From: PALSA-612 sp963704335
GTDB taxonomy: Bacteria > Actinomycetota > Thermoleophilia > Gaiellales > Gaiellaceae
Assembly: GCA_963704335.1 (NCBI GenBank)
Contig: OY969889.1
Location: 1,984,001-2,048,000, forward strand
Reading direction: 5' to 3'
Length of the DNA: 64,000 nucleotides
In this document: piece after piece, positions 42,038 to 50,164 of the stretch
Layout: each line of letters begins with the position of its first letter
How positions within the stretch are numbered: the stretch's first letter is position 1
Made by a program: the position numbers and the translations under genes
The notes under the pieces: model-generated
Database searches by the model: none
The model's input: the letters and a program-made list of their open reading frames with translations, nothing else
Told to the model about the DNA's origin: nothing

Positions 42038-43282
42038 ATGCGCATCTTGCTCTGGCATGGGTACCTCCTTTCGGGCACCGGCTCGAACGTCTACACGCAG
42101 GCAGTCGCGCGGGCCTGGGGCCGGGCGGGGCACGAGGTCACGGTCTTCTGCCAGGAACGCGAGCCCGATCGGTTCGACCTCGGCGGGGCGGACGTGGTAC
42201 GTCCGGAGCTGCCGGGCGGCACGCTGCCGGTGTTCGTGCTCGACGCGTACGAGGGCCTCGAGCCGCGGCTGCTCCACGATCTGACTCCACTGGAGCTCGA
42301 CAGGTACGTGGCCGCGAACGCGGCGGCGATCAGCGAACGCCTGCCGGCCGATCTGGTCTTCTGCAATCACGTGCTGCCAGGCGGGGCGGTAGGAGCCGCG
42401 GCCGGTGCACGGTTCGCGGTCAAGGCGCACGGCTCCGAGCTCGAGTACTCGATTCGTGGGCGCAGCGAGCTGGCCGAAGCCGCGCGTGCCGCGCTGGCGC
42501 CGGCAGAAGCCGTCTTCGTGGGCTCCGACCACATCCGCCAGGTTCTGGAGGACGTCGTCGGCCCGTTCGAGCGCGTGTACGAGGTGCCGCCGGGCGTCGA
42601 CGTCGATGAGTTCACGCCGCAGCCGCGCGGCGAGGCGCTTGGCGATCTGCTCGACGAGTGCCGTCGCGATCCGCCCAACCCGGGCAACGCCAACGAGCGG
42701 CTTCCCGACGAGGGCAACGCCGAGCGGCTCGAGCGATTCCTCGAAGGGGAAAAGCCCACCGTCCTCTACTTCGGCAAGCTCCTCTACAACAAGGGCGTTC
42801 ACTTGCTCCTCGAGGCGCTGCACGGGCTCGACGCGAGGGCTGTGATCGTCGGCTTCGGCGACTATCGCGAACGGCTCGAGCAGCTGGCACCGCTGCGAAC
42901 CTTGTTCACGGGGCAGCTGGAGCACCGCCATCTCGTCCACCTGATCCCTCTCGCCGACGCAGTGGTGGTGCCGTCGATCTTCCCCGAGGCCTTCGGCATG
43001 GTCGCCGCGGAGGCCGCTGCAGCCGCCTGCCCGCCCATCGTCGCCAGGCACTCGGGCCTCGCGGAGGTGGCGGCAGGGTTGGAGGAGGCATACGGCGCCC
43101 AGCACCGCGAGCTGGCCTCGTTCGTGCAGGGCGACTCGGTCGAGTTGCAGGAGAAGCTCCACGACCTGCTGGCGCTGCCGGCGGACGAACGGAGACAGCT
43201 CGGAGTCGCGGCGCGCAGCGTCGCCGTCGAGCGCTGGTCGTGGGAAAGCGTCGCGCGCCGCCTGCTAGAACCGTTCCAGTAG
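42038..43282 (+). CDS. Glycosyltransferase family 4
   Basis: A 414-residue GT-B fold glycosyltransferase. The N-terminal domain begins MRILLWHGYLLSGTGSNVYT, the acceptor-side fold of GT4 enzymes that scans for a glycine-rich loop. The C-terminal donor domain has YFGKLLYNKGVHLL and the E-x7-E motif (PEAFGMVAAEA). The acceptor and sugar are unknown; a glycolipid or low-molecular-weight thiol or glycoside role is possible. It is 12 bases upstream of the GCS2 ligase, so the two may share a pathway. Confidence 0.85.
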   Translation: MRILLWHGYLLSGTGSNVYTQAVARAWGRAGHEVTVFCQEREPDRFDLGGADVVRPELPGGTLPVFVLDAYEGLEPRLLHDLTPLELDRYVAANAAAISERLPADLVFCNHVLPGGAVGAAAGARFAVKAHGSELEYSIRGRSELAEAARAALAPAEAVFVGSDHIRQVLEDVVGPFERVYEVPPGVDVDEFTPQPRGEALGDLLDECRRDPPNPGNANERLPDEGNAERLERFLEGEKPTVLYFGKLLYNKGVHLLLEALHGLDARAVIVGFGDYRERLEQLAPLRTLFTGQLEHRHLVHLIPLADAVVVPSIFPEAFGMVAAEAAAAACPPIVARHSGLAEVAAGLEEAYGAQHRELASFVQGDSVELQEKLHDLLALPADERRQLGVAARSVAVERWSWESVARRLLEPFQ

Positions 43283-43294
43283 CGTTCCGCTTCA

Positions 43295-44455
43295 ATGGGT
43301 GAAGCGCAGACAGTTGCCTGGCCGGAGCTGCTCGCCGGCGCGCGCGAGGCCTTCGACGGCGGCCGGGATTTCACGCTCGCCGTCGAGGAAGAGTTCGCGC
43401 TGCTCGAGCCGGAAACGCTCGAGCTCGCCGACCACTTCGAGGAGTTGCAGGCGGCCGCGCGCGGCACGGCGGTGGAAGAGCATCTGGTGGGCGAGCTCAT
43501 CTCGTCCGAAGTCGAGGTGCGCACCGGCCGCTGCGAGACGTTCCCAGACGCAGCAGCCCTCGTGGTCGAGCGGCGCCGGCAGCTCTTCGAGCTCGCCGAC
43601 GCCCACGGGGTGCGTCTGGGCGCGACCGGGACGCACCCTTGGAGCCGCTGGCAGGACCAGCACATCATCGACACGCCGCACTACCGCCGCAACGACGAGA
43701 TCCTCCGGTATGTCGTCTGGCGCAACAACTCGTTCGGGCTGCACGTGCACGTCGGGATCCGCGGCGCCGACCGGGCGATTGCCGTCCACAACGGGCTGCG
43801 CCGCTTCCTGCCCGAGCTGCTCGCGCTGTCGGCGTCCTCGCCGTTCGTCGAGGCGGTCTCCACGGGCCTCCACTCGGCGCGTACGCAGATCTTCACGCGC
43901 ATGTTCCCGCGCTGCGGAGTCCCTGACGCGTACGACGGCTGGGGCGGCTTCGAGGAGTACCTGCGCACGCTCTACGAGACGGGCTCGATCACGGAGCACA
44001 CGCAGCTGTGGTGGAGCGTCAGGCCGCACCTCGCGTATCCGACGATCGAGATCCGCATCTGCGACGGCCAGCCCCGGGTGGAGGAGGCGCAGTCGCTCGC
44101 AGCGTTCGCCTACGGGCTGACGGCCCGTATCGCGCGCGCGGTCGACGAGGGCGAGCCGTTGCCCGACCACCCGCAGCGCATGATCGAGGAGAACACCTGG
44201 CGGGCTATCCGCAACGGCCTCTCCGGTGAGCTGATCGATCTCGACTCTCTCCGCGTCCGTCCCGCGCGCGCGGCGCTCGAGGAGCTGGCGGAGTGGATGC
44301 TCCCCGTCGCCGACGAGCTCGGCGTGACGCCGTATCTCAAGGTGCCTGCAGCGAACCCCGCCGAGCGGCAGATCGCCAGGCACGAGGAAGGGGCGACACT
44401 CGAGGCGATCTACGCGGAGCAGGTCGAGGAGACAGCGGTTCCGAGCTTTCGTTAG
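43295..44455 (+). CDS. Carboxylate-amine ligase, GCS2/YbdK family
   Basis: A 386-residue member of the glutamate-cysteine ligase family 2 (YbdK-like). Blocks: FTLAVEEEFALLEPET, LISSEVEVRTG, ATGTHPWSRWQDQ, HVHVGI, ARTQIFTRMFPRCG and YPTIEIRICDGQ. Enzymes of this family form gamma-glutamyl or other carboxylate-amine bonds with ATP. True glutathione synthesis is rare in actinobacteria, so the physiological substrate is open. The preceding GT4 gene makes a glycosyl-conjugate pathway conceivable. Confidence 0.87.
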   Translation: MGEAQTVAWPELLAGAREAFDGGRDFTLAVEEEFALLEPETLELADHFEELQAAARGTAVEEHLVGELISSEVEVRTGRCETFPDAAALVVERRRQLFELADAHGVRLGATGTHPWSRWQDQHIIDTPHYRRNDEILRYVVWRNNSFGLHVHVGIRGADRAIAVHNGLRRFLPELLALSASSPFVEAVSTGLHSARTQIFTRMFPRCGVPDAYDGWGGFEEYLRTLYETGSITEHTQLWWSVRPHLAYPTIEIRICDGQPRVEEAQSLAAFAYGLTARIARAVDEGEPLPDHPQRMIEENTWRAIRNGLSGELIDLDSLRVRPARAALEELAEWMLPVADELGVTPYLKVPAANPAERQIARHEEGATLEAIYAEQVEETAVPSFR

Positions 44456-44467
44456 GGTCTTGCGGCC

Positions 44468-46519
44468 TTGCTCGTCGCAAGCTTCTTCATAGACCACGCC
44501 GTGCTGTTCGCGCTCGTCTGCGCCGCAGTTGCGATCGGCTACGGCGTCTACCTGACGTGGTGGCTGCTGAAGCAGCCCGCGGGTAGCGAGCGCATGCAGG
44601 AGATCGCGCGCGCTGTCCAGGAGGGCGCGGCCGCGTATCTCAAGAAGCAGTACTCGACGATCGCCATCGTGGCGGTCGTCCCGTTCCTCATCCTCGGCTT
44701 CTACAACCAGCTCGGCTGGGGAACGGCGATCGGGTTCCTCATCGGCGCCGTCTTCTCCGCCGCCGCGGGCTTCATCGGGATGAACGTGGCGGTGCGTTCG
44801 AACGTGCGCACCGCGGAGGCTGCGAAGCGCGGCGTATCTCCGGCACTGGACATCGCCTTCAAGGCAGGCTCTGTCACGGGACTCCTGGTCGTGGGCCTGG
44901 GCTTGCTCGGCGTCGCGGGCTACTACTGGGTGCTCACGGATTGGCTAGGCAACAGCTCTGACTCGGCGATCGACGACCTGATCGGCCTCGCGTTCGGTGG
45001 CTCCCTCATCTCCGTCTTCGCGCGGCTCGGCGGCGGCATCTTCACGAAGGCGGCCGACGTCGGCGCCGACCTCGTGGGCAAGATCGAGGCGGGCATCCCG
45101 GAGGACGACCCGCGGAACCCGGCTGTCATCGCCGACAACGTCGGCGACAACGTCGGCGACTGCGCCGGCATGGCTGCCGACCTCTTCGAGACGTATGCGG
45201 TCACCGCTGTGGCCGTGATGCTGCTCGCCACAGCGTTCCCGACCAGCGAGCTCTGGCTGTTCCCGCTCTCGATCGGCGGCATGTCGATCCTCGCCTCGGT
45301 GATCGGAACGTTCTTCGCTCGCATCGGCCGCGACGGCTCGATCATGAACGCCCTCTACAAGGCGATCATCGTCGCGACGGTGCTGTCGGCCATCGGCTTC
45401 ATCCCCGTGACGCTGGCCTTCGACGACGGGAAGTTCGACTTTTGGCAGCTGTACGGGCCTGCGCTAATCGGCTTGGCCGTAACGTTCGCCCTCGTCGCCA
45501 TCACCGAGTACTACACGGGCACTCGATGGCGTCCGGTGCAGGCGATCGCCGAGGCATCGCAGACCGGGCACGCGACGAACATCATCTCCGGGCTCGCGTG
45601 GGGAATGCAGGCGACGGCCTTGCCCGTGATCGTCATCGCAGCGGGCATCATCGGCTCCTACTACGCGGCCGGCCAAGACCTGTTCGGGATCGGCGTCGCC
45701 GTCATGGCGCAGCTCTCGATGACTGGCCTCATTGTCGCCCTCGACGCCTACGGCCCGGTGACGGACAACGCCGGCGGGATCGCGGAGATGGCCGACCTCG
45801 ACGAGTCCGTACGCGCGGTCACCGACCCGCTGGACGCCGTCGGCAACACGACGAAGGCGGTGACGAAGGGCTACGCGATCGGCTCCGCAGGCCTCGCGGC
45901 CTTGATCCTCTTCGACGAGTACGTTCGTGGTCTCGGTGAGGAAGGCCTCACCGTGTTCTTCTCGCTGACCGACCCATGGGTGATCGCCGGGCTCTTCATC
46001 GGCGGGCTGATGCCGTTCCTCTTCGCGTCGCTGGCGATGACCGCCGTGGGGCAGGCGGGCGGCGAGGTCGTGCAGGAGGTGCGCCGCCAGTTCCGAGAGG
46101 ATCCCGGGATCATGGAGGGGACGTCACGGCCGGACTACTCGCGCGCCGTGAGCATCGTCACCGGGCGGGCGATCCGGCTGATGTTGGCACCGGCGCTCAT
46201 CCCCATCGTGTTCCCGATCGTCGTCGGGATCATGAAGCCGGAGATGCTCGGCGGCCTCCTCATCGGGACGATCGTCACCGGCATCTTCCTGGCCATCGCG
46301 ATGACCTCCGGCGGCGGGGCCTGGGACAACGCGAAGAAGCTCATCGAGGACGGCGCCTTCGGCGGCAAGGGCTCGGAGGCACATGCGGCCGGCGTCACCG
46401 GTGACACGGTCGGCGATCCCTACAAGGACACGGCAGGGCCGGCGATCAACCCGATGATCAAGATCACCAACCTCGTCGCCATTCTCATCATCCCGCTCAT
46501 CGCCTCGATTCACGGCTAA
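44468..46519 (+). CDS. hppA: Proton-translocating membrane pyrophosphatase
   Basis: A 683-residue membrane-bound pyrophosphatase that couples PPi hydrolysis to proton export, with about 16 helices. The PPi site is GGGIFTKAADVGADLVGKIE with EDDPRNPAVIADNVGDNVGD; further motifs are TDNAGGIAEM and GDTVGDPYKDTAGPAINPMI. The key motif GNTTKA has Lys where K+-dependent enzymes have Ala, so this should be the K+-independent type. The start is TTG 44468. It overlaps the RAYT gene by 4 bases at the 3' end. Confidence 0.95.
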   Translation: MLVASFFIDHAVLFALVCAAVAIGYGVYLTWWLLKQPAGSERMQEIARAVQEGAAAYLKKQYSTIAIVAVVPFLILGFYNQLGWGTAIGFLIGAVFSAAAGFIGMNVAVRSNVRTAEAAKRGVSPALDIAFKAGSVTGLLVVGLGLLGVAGYYWVLTDWLGNSSDSAIDDLIGLAFGGSLISVFARLGGGIFTKAADVGADLVGKIEAGIPEDDPRNPAVIADNVGDNVGDCAGMAADLFETYAVTAVAVMLLATAFPTSELWLFPLSIGGMSILASVIGTFFARIGRDGSIMNALYKAIIVATVLSAIGFIPVTLAFDDGKFDFWQLYGPALIGLAVTFALVAITEYYTGTRWRPVQAIAEASQTGHATNIISGLAWGMQATALPVIVIAAGIIGSYYAAGQDLFGIGVAVMAQLSMTGLIVALDAYGPVTDNAGGIAEMADLDESVRAVTDPLDAVGNTTKAVTKGYAIGSAGLAALILFDEYVRGLGEEGLTVFFSLTDPWVIAGLFIGGLMPFLFASLAMTAVGQAGGEVVQEVRRQFREDPGIMEGTSRPDYSRAVSIVTGRAIRLMLAPALIPIVFPIVVGIMKPEMLGGLLIGTIVTGIFLAIAMTSGGGAWDNAKKLIEDGAFGGKGSEAHAAGVTGDTVGDPYKDTAGPAINPMIKITNLVAILIIPLIASIHG

Positions 46520-46956
46520 GCCGGGTCGGACCGGTTCCAGGTCCACGGCCAGTCCTCGGGGCGCGTGCAGATGCCTGCTCGGACCGGATTGGCGGCGATG
46601 TACTGCGCGGCGGCTTCCATGTGTTCGTCCGTCGCGACGATGGAGGCGTGAAAGCGGCTCTGAAACAGCGTGCCGACACGACCGTGCCGGATGTTGAACA
46701 GCCTTGCGTAGAGGCCGTTGAGCTGGTGTATTCCGGCCGAGAGGTTCGGCTCGGGTGTCTCGACGAGCAGGTGATAGTGCGTGCCCATCAAGCAGAGAGC
46801 GCGCCGGATCCACGAAAAGCGCCTCTCCACCGTCACGAGTCTGCGCATGAAGCAGCGGCGATCGTCATCGTCGCGATAGATCTCGATCGGGCCGGTGCCC
46901 CGTGCGGTGACGTGGTAGACGCCTCCGGGGAGGAGAACGCGATGCGGGCGGCCCAT
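46516..46956 (-). mobile_element. REP-associated tyrosine transposase (RAYT, Y1_Tnp)
   Basis: A 146-residue transposase of the IS200/Y1_Tnp superfamily in the REP-associated branch. It shows GVYHVTARG near the start, the HUH motif H60-Y-H62 (GTHYHLLVE), and the typical C-terminal block AAQYIAANPVRAG with the catalytic Tyr region. RAYTs are domesticated transposases that mobilise REP hairpins. A REP-like sequence lies directly upstream at 47004-47050, and related copies at 33559 and 41683. The protein is short but complete for the family. Confidence 0.85.
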
Positions 46957-47003
46957 GCATCGACAATAGGGGCCGCTCGACCGTTCGGAACGCGCAGCAA
47001 CAC

Positions 47004-47050
47004 TATTGGCACAAAGTTGAACCAGACACGAAACTGGTGCCTGGCACCGC
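47004..47050 (-). repeat. REP-like element, copy C, upstream of RAYT
   Basis: Contains TTGGCACAAAG and the perfect palindrome GGTGCC-T-GGCACC, as in copies A and B (GTGCCAGGCAC). It lacks the hairpin with the CTTT loop. It lies 48 bases upstream of the RAYT start. Confidence 0.6.
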
Positions 47051-47089
47051 TTGCAAGCCAGCGATGGTGCGGGGCCGACTGCCTTGCGC

Positions 47090-48625
47090 TTAGGCGCGCC
47101 AGTAGTTACGGCTCAGCAGCACCACCACCGGGATGATCTCGAGCCGGCCGAGCCACATCAGGCCGATCATGATCACCTTCGAGAGGTTGCTGAACGGCTC
47201 GAACGAGCCGTAGGGCCCGGCAAAGCCGAAGCCTGGGCCGACGTTGCCGAGCGTCGTCGCAGCGGCGGCTATCGCCCCGAAGGGCGTCAGGTCGTGTCCC
47301 AGGCGAGCAGACTCGATGGCGAGGCCGGCTGCGCCGACGACGAACAGCCCGACGTAGAGGAGCACGAACGTCATGATCGCGCGCAGGGTGCGCTCGTCCA
47401 CCGCGACGCGATTGAGGCGGATGGGCTGGACGAGCTCGGGATGGACAGTCTGTACGAGCTCACGGCGCAACATGCGGCCCACGAACAGGTGGCGCACGAC
47501 CTTGATCGAGCCGCTGGTCGACCCCGCAGAGCCGCCCACGAACATGAGCCCGACGAGCGTCATCGCGGTCAGCGTCGTCCAGAAGGTGAAGTCGGTCGAT
47601 GCGAAACCTGTCGTCGTCATGATCGACACGGCCTGGAAGACGGAGTGGCGGATCGCTTCCTCGCCGCCCTCGATTCCCTCACTCAGGAGCTCGAGCAGCA
47701 GGATCGCCGAGCCGACCGCGAGCAATGCGAGGTAGAGCCGGAACTCGTCATCGCGGGCCGCCGCGCGGCCGTCACCGCGGACGAACGCGCGATAGAGCAG
47801 GGCGAAGTTCACACCGGCCAGGAGCATGAACAGCGCAATGACCCATTGAGAGGCCGCGCCGAACTCCGCCATCGAGGTGCCGCGGACGCCGAAGCCACCC
47901 GTGGGAAGCGTGGTGAAAGCGTTCCCGAAGGCGTCATAGACGCTCATCGCGTCGTCGGCACCCGTCCAGGCGAAGATCGAGAGTGTCAGGACGAGAACGC
48001 CGGTCAGGGCGATGTACAGAAGCCAGAGCCGCTGTGCGGTATCGCGGATGGACGTCGCCAGCGGCTCGAGCTCCGGCCCGGGCAGCTCCGACTCGAAGAG
48101 CTGCCTGCCGCCGACCCGAAGCCGAGGCAGCACGGCCAGCGCGAGGACGATGATGCCCATGCCGCCGAGCCACTGCGTGAACTGGCGCCACATGAGCAAC
48201 GAGCGCGGCAGCTCCTCCGGCGCGGCGACCATGCTGGCCCCGGTGGTCGTGAAGCCGGACATTGCCTCGAAGTACGCGTTGATCGGCGTGTTCAGGGGCG
48301 CTTCGCCGTAGAAGAGATACGGCAGCGCACCAAAGCCGGCTGCGACGATCCACGTGAGCGAGACGACGAGAAAGCCTTCGCGGATACCCACACGCTCCTT
48401 GCCGCGAGTGACGAACTCGAGTGCCCAGCCCACCCCCGCCGCAACCGCGCCGGCCGCGAGGTATGGCCAGAAGCGCTCCGAGTAGCCGATGGCGACGGCG
48501 AACGGGAAGAGCGCTGCGACGCTCAGGTACTTCGTGAGCGCTCCGACGAGGTTGAGCGCCGCCGCTATGTCGACGCCGAGCCGAGCCTTGGCGGCCGGGG
48601 GCGGCCCGCCACGCACGGCGCTCAC
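47090..48625 (-). CDS. trkH: Potassium uptake protein, TrkH/KtrB family
   Basis: A 511-residue K+ transporter subunit with four pore-loop units. The filter-like segments are FEAMSGFTTTGAS, FGNAFTTLPTGGFG, FQAVSIMTTTGFAS and AAATTLGNVGPGFG. Between them lie MWRQFTQWLGGMGIIVLAL and GGSAGSTSGSIKVVR, standard TrkH blocks. It works with the TrkA protein, whose stop it overlaps (ATGA at 48622-48625). Confidence 0.94.
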   Translation of the reverse strand: MSAVRGGPPPAAKARLGVDIAAALNLVGALTKYLSVAALFPFAVAIGYSERFWPYLAAGAVAAGVGWALEFVTRGKERVGIREGFLVVSLTWIVAAGFGALPYLFYGEAPLNTPINAYFEAMSGFTTTGASMVAAPEELPRSLLMWRQFTQWLGGMGIIVLALAVLPRLRVGGRQLFESELPGPELEPLATSIRDTAQRLWLLYIALTGVLVLTLSIFAWTGADDAMSVYDAFGNAFTTLPTGGFGVRGTSMAEFGAASQWVIALFMLLAGVNFALLYRAFVRGDGRAAARDDEFRLYLALLAVGSAILLLELLSEGIEGGEEAIRHSVFQAVSIMTTTGFASTDFTFWTTLTAMTLVGLMFVGGSAGSTSGSIKVVRHLFVGRMLRRELVQTVHPELVQPIRLNRVAVDERTLRAIMTFVLLYVGLFVVGAAGLAIESARLGHDLTPFGAIAAAATTLGNVGPGFGFAGPYGSFEPFSNLSKVIMIGLMWLGRLEIIPVVVLLSRNYWRA

Positions 48626-49950
48626 AGCGTGCGCTCGACCTCGGTCACGCGTTTCGACTCTGTGAAGAGGATGGCGCGATCTCCGGCCAGGAGCACGTCG
48701 TCACCATGCGGAAAGATCGCGCGGCCGTCGCGCACGATCGCGCCGATGAGAGCTCCCGTCATCGGCAGGTCGCGGAAGCGGCGCCCTACGAGCGGGCTCT
48801 CCGGCCTTGTGGTGATGTCGAGGATCTCGTAGCGGTCGCCCTCGAGCATCGCCACCTGCTGGGTACGGGGGTCGTGCGCGAAGCGAACGATCTCTTCAGC
48901 CGTCAGCAGCCGGGGATTGACCGCGACGTCGACGCCGGCCCGTTCGAACACCTCCGACGACGCCGTTTCGTGAACGATCCCGATCGTGAAGCCGACGCCG
49001 TGGAGCTTGGCGAGCGTTGCTGCGTAGAGGTTCTTCGCGTCGTCGCGCATCGCGAACACGGCGGCCGCCGCCCCTCCGATGCGCTCTCGCTCGAGGAAGT
49101 CCGGATCGAGCCCCGTCGCTTCGTAGACACGTGCGTCAGAGAGCTCTTCGGCCACGAGGCGCGCGCGGGTGGCGGAGGGCTCGACCAGCCGGACGCCGAT
49201 GCCCTGCCCGAGCAGCATGCGTGCAATGGCGAGACCCGCCCGCCCGGCGCCGTAGATGACGACGTCGTCGACGCTGCGTCCCCGGCCCGGGGTCATCAGG
49301 CTGCTCCAGGCACGGGCAGCCGTAGGAGAGCCGATGACGACGATGCGGTCGCCGACACGGATCGACTCGACTCCGCGCGGCAGGATGAGGCCGCCCTCGC
49401 GGATGATGCTCGCGACCTTCGAGTCGGGCGGGAACCTTGCCTCATTCAGTGGCGGGCCCACCACGTCCGAGCTCGCGACCTCTTCGACGTCGAACTCGAC
49501 GATCTGCACTTGCCCCTCTGCGAAGACGTCCGTCTGACGCGCGGCGGGGACACCGATCGTCGTCGTGACCGCGTGAGCCGCTTCGAGCTCGGACGACACG
49601 ACGAAGTCGACGTCCAGCTGCCGCTCCCGCCATAGCTCGAGGTATTCGAGGTTCGACGTACGGACGATCGTCTGGGCGTGTGGTGCGAGCTTTCGAACCA
49701 GCATCGCGGCGATGATGTTCGGCTCGTCCTGCGACGTGCACGCGATGACGAGGTCAGCGTGCGCGATCCCAGCATCGCTGAGCGCCGCACGGCTTGCCCC
49801 GTTCCCCTCGACGGTGATCACATCGAAGCGATACGAGAGCGCGGTCAGCCGCGCAGGATCGATGTCGAACACCGTCACCGCGTGCTCGTGGTGGAGCGCC
49901 TCGACGATCGTCGAGCCGACCTGACCGGCACCGATGACGAAGACCCGCAT
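48622..49950 (-). CDS. trkA: Trk potassium uptake regulator TrkA
   Basis: A 442-residue full-length TrkA with two copies of the RCK unit. RCK-N starts RVFVIGAGQVGSTIVEAL, and the second starts DVVIYGAGRAGLAIARML. Each is followed by a TrkA-C domain (RFPPDSKVASIIREG, RRFRDLPMTGALIGAIVRDG). NAD(H) binding to the N domain gates the TrkH pore. It is the upstream gene of the trkA-trkH operon. Five bases upstream of its start lies one of the 162-bp elements. Confidence 0.93.
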   Translation of the reverse strand: MRVFVIGAGQVGSTIVEALHHEHAVTVFDIDPARLTALSYRFDVITVEGNGASRAALSDAGIAHADLVIACTSQDEPNIIAAMLVRKLAPHAQTIVRTSNLEYLELWRERQLDVDFVVSSELEAAHAVTTTIGVPAARQTDVFAEGQVQIVEFDVEEVASSDVVGPPLNEARFPPDSKVASIIREGGLILPRGVESIRVGDRIVVIGSPTAARAWSSLMTPGRGRSVDDVVIYGAGRAGLAIARMLLGQGIGVRLVEPSATRARLVAEELSDARVYEATGLDPDFLERERIGGAAAAVFAMRDDAKNLYAATLAKLHGVGFTIGIVHETASSEVFERAGVDVAVNPRLLTAEEIVRFAHDPRTQQVAMLEGDRYEILDITTRPESPLVGRRFRDLPMTGALIGAIVRDGRAIFPHGDDVLLAGDRAILFTESKRVTEVERTL

Positions 49951-49955
49951 CGCTA

Positions 49956-50117
49956 GGAGGGTATGGCGGAATGGTGCTCGTTGCCGGGGCGCGCTGGAGG
50001 TCGTGATGCAAGGACGCAGGGAGCCCGCGTACTGGACGTACGCGGGCGACCGAGGACGCCGCAGCGCGGCCTCCAGCGTGATTCCGGCGGCACAGTCACT
50101 GTTTCGCCATACCCTCC
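49956..50117 (+). mobile_element. 162-bp MITE-like element, copy 1
   Basis: Terminal inverted repeats GGAGGGTATGGCG (49956-49968) and CGCCATACCCTCC (50105-50117) enclose a sequence that folds on itself: CGCTGGAGG pairs with CCTCCAGCG, and GCCCGCGTAC pairs with GTACGCGGGC at the tip. A second copy of the same length lies at 54135-54296 in the opposite orientation. No coding sequence inside. Confidence 0.75.
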
Positions 50118-50164
50118 GGGCAGGAGGCTAGCCTTCGCTCCGAGTCCGTGCGTAGAGTGCCCCG

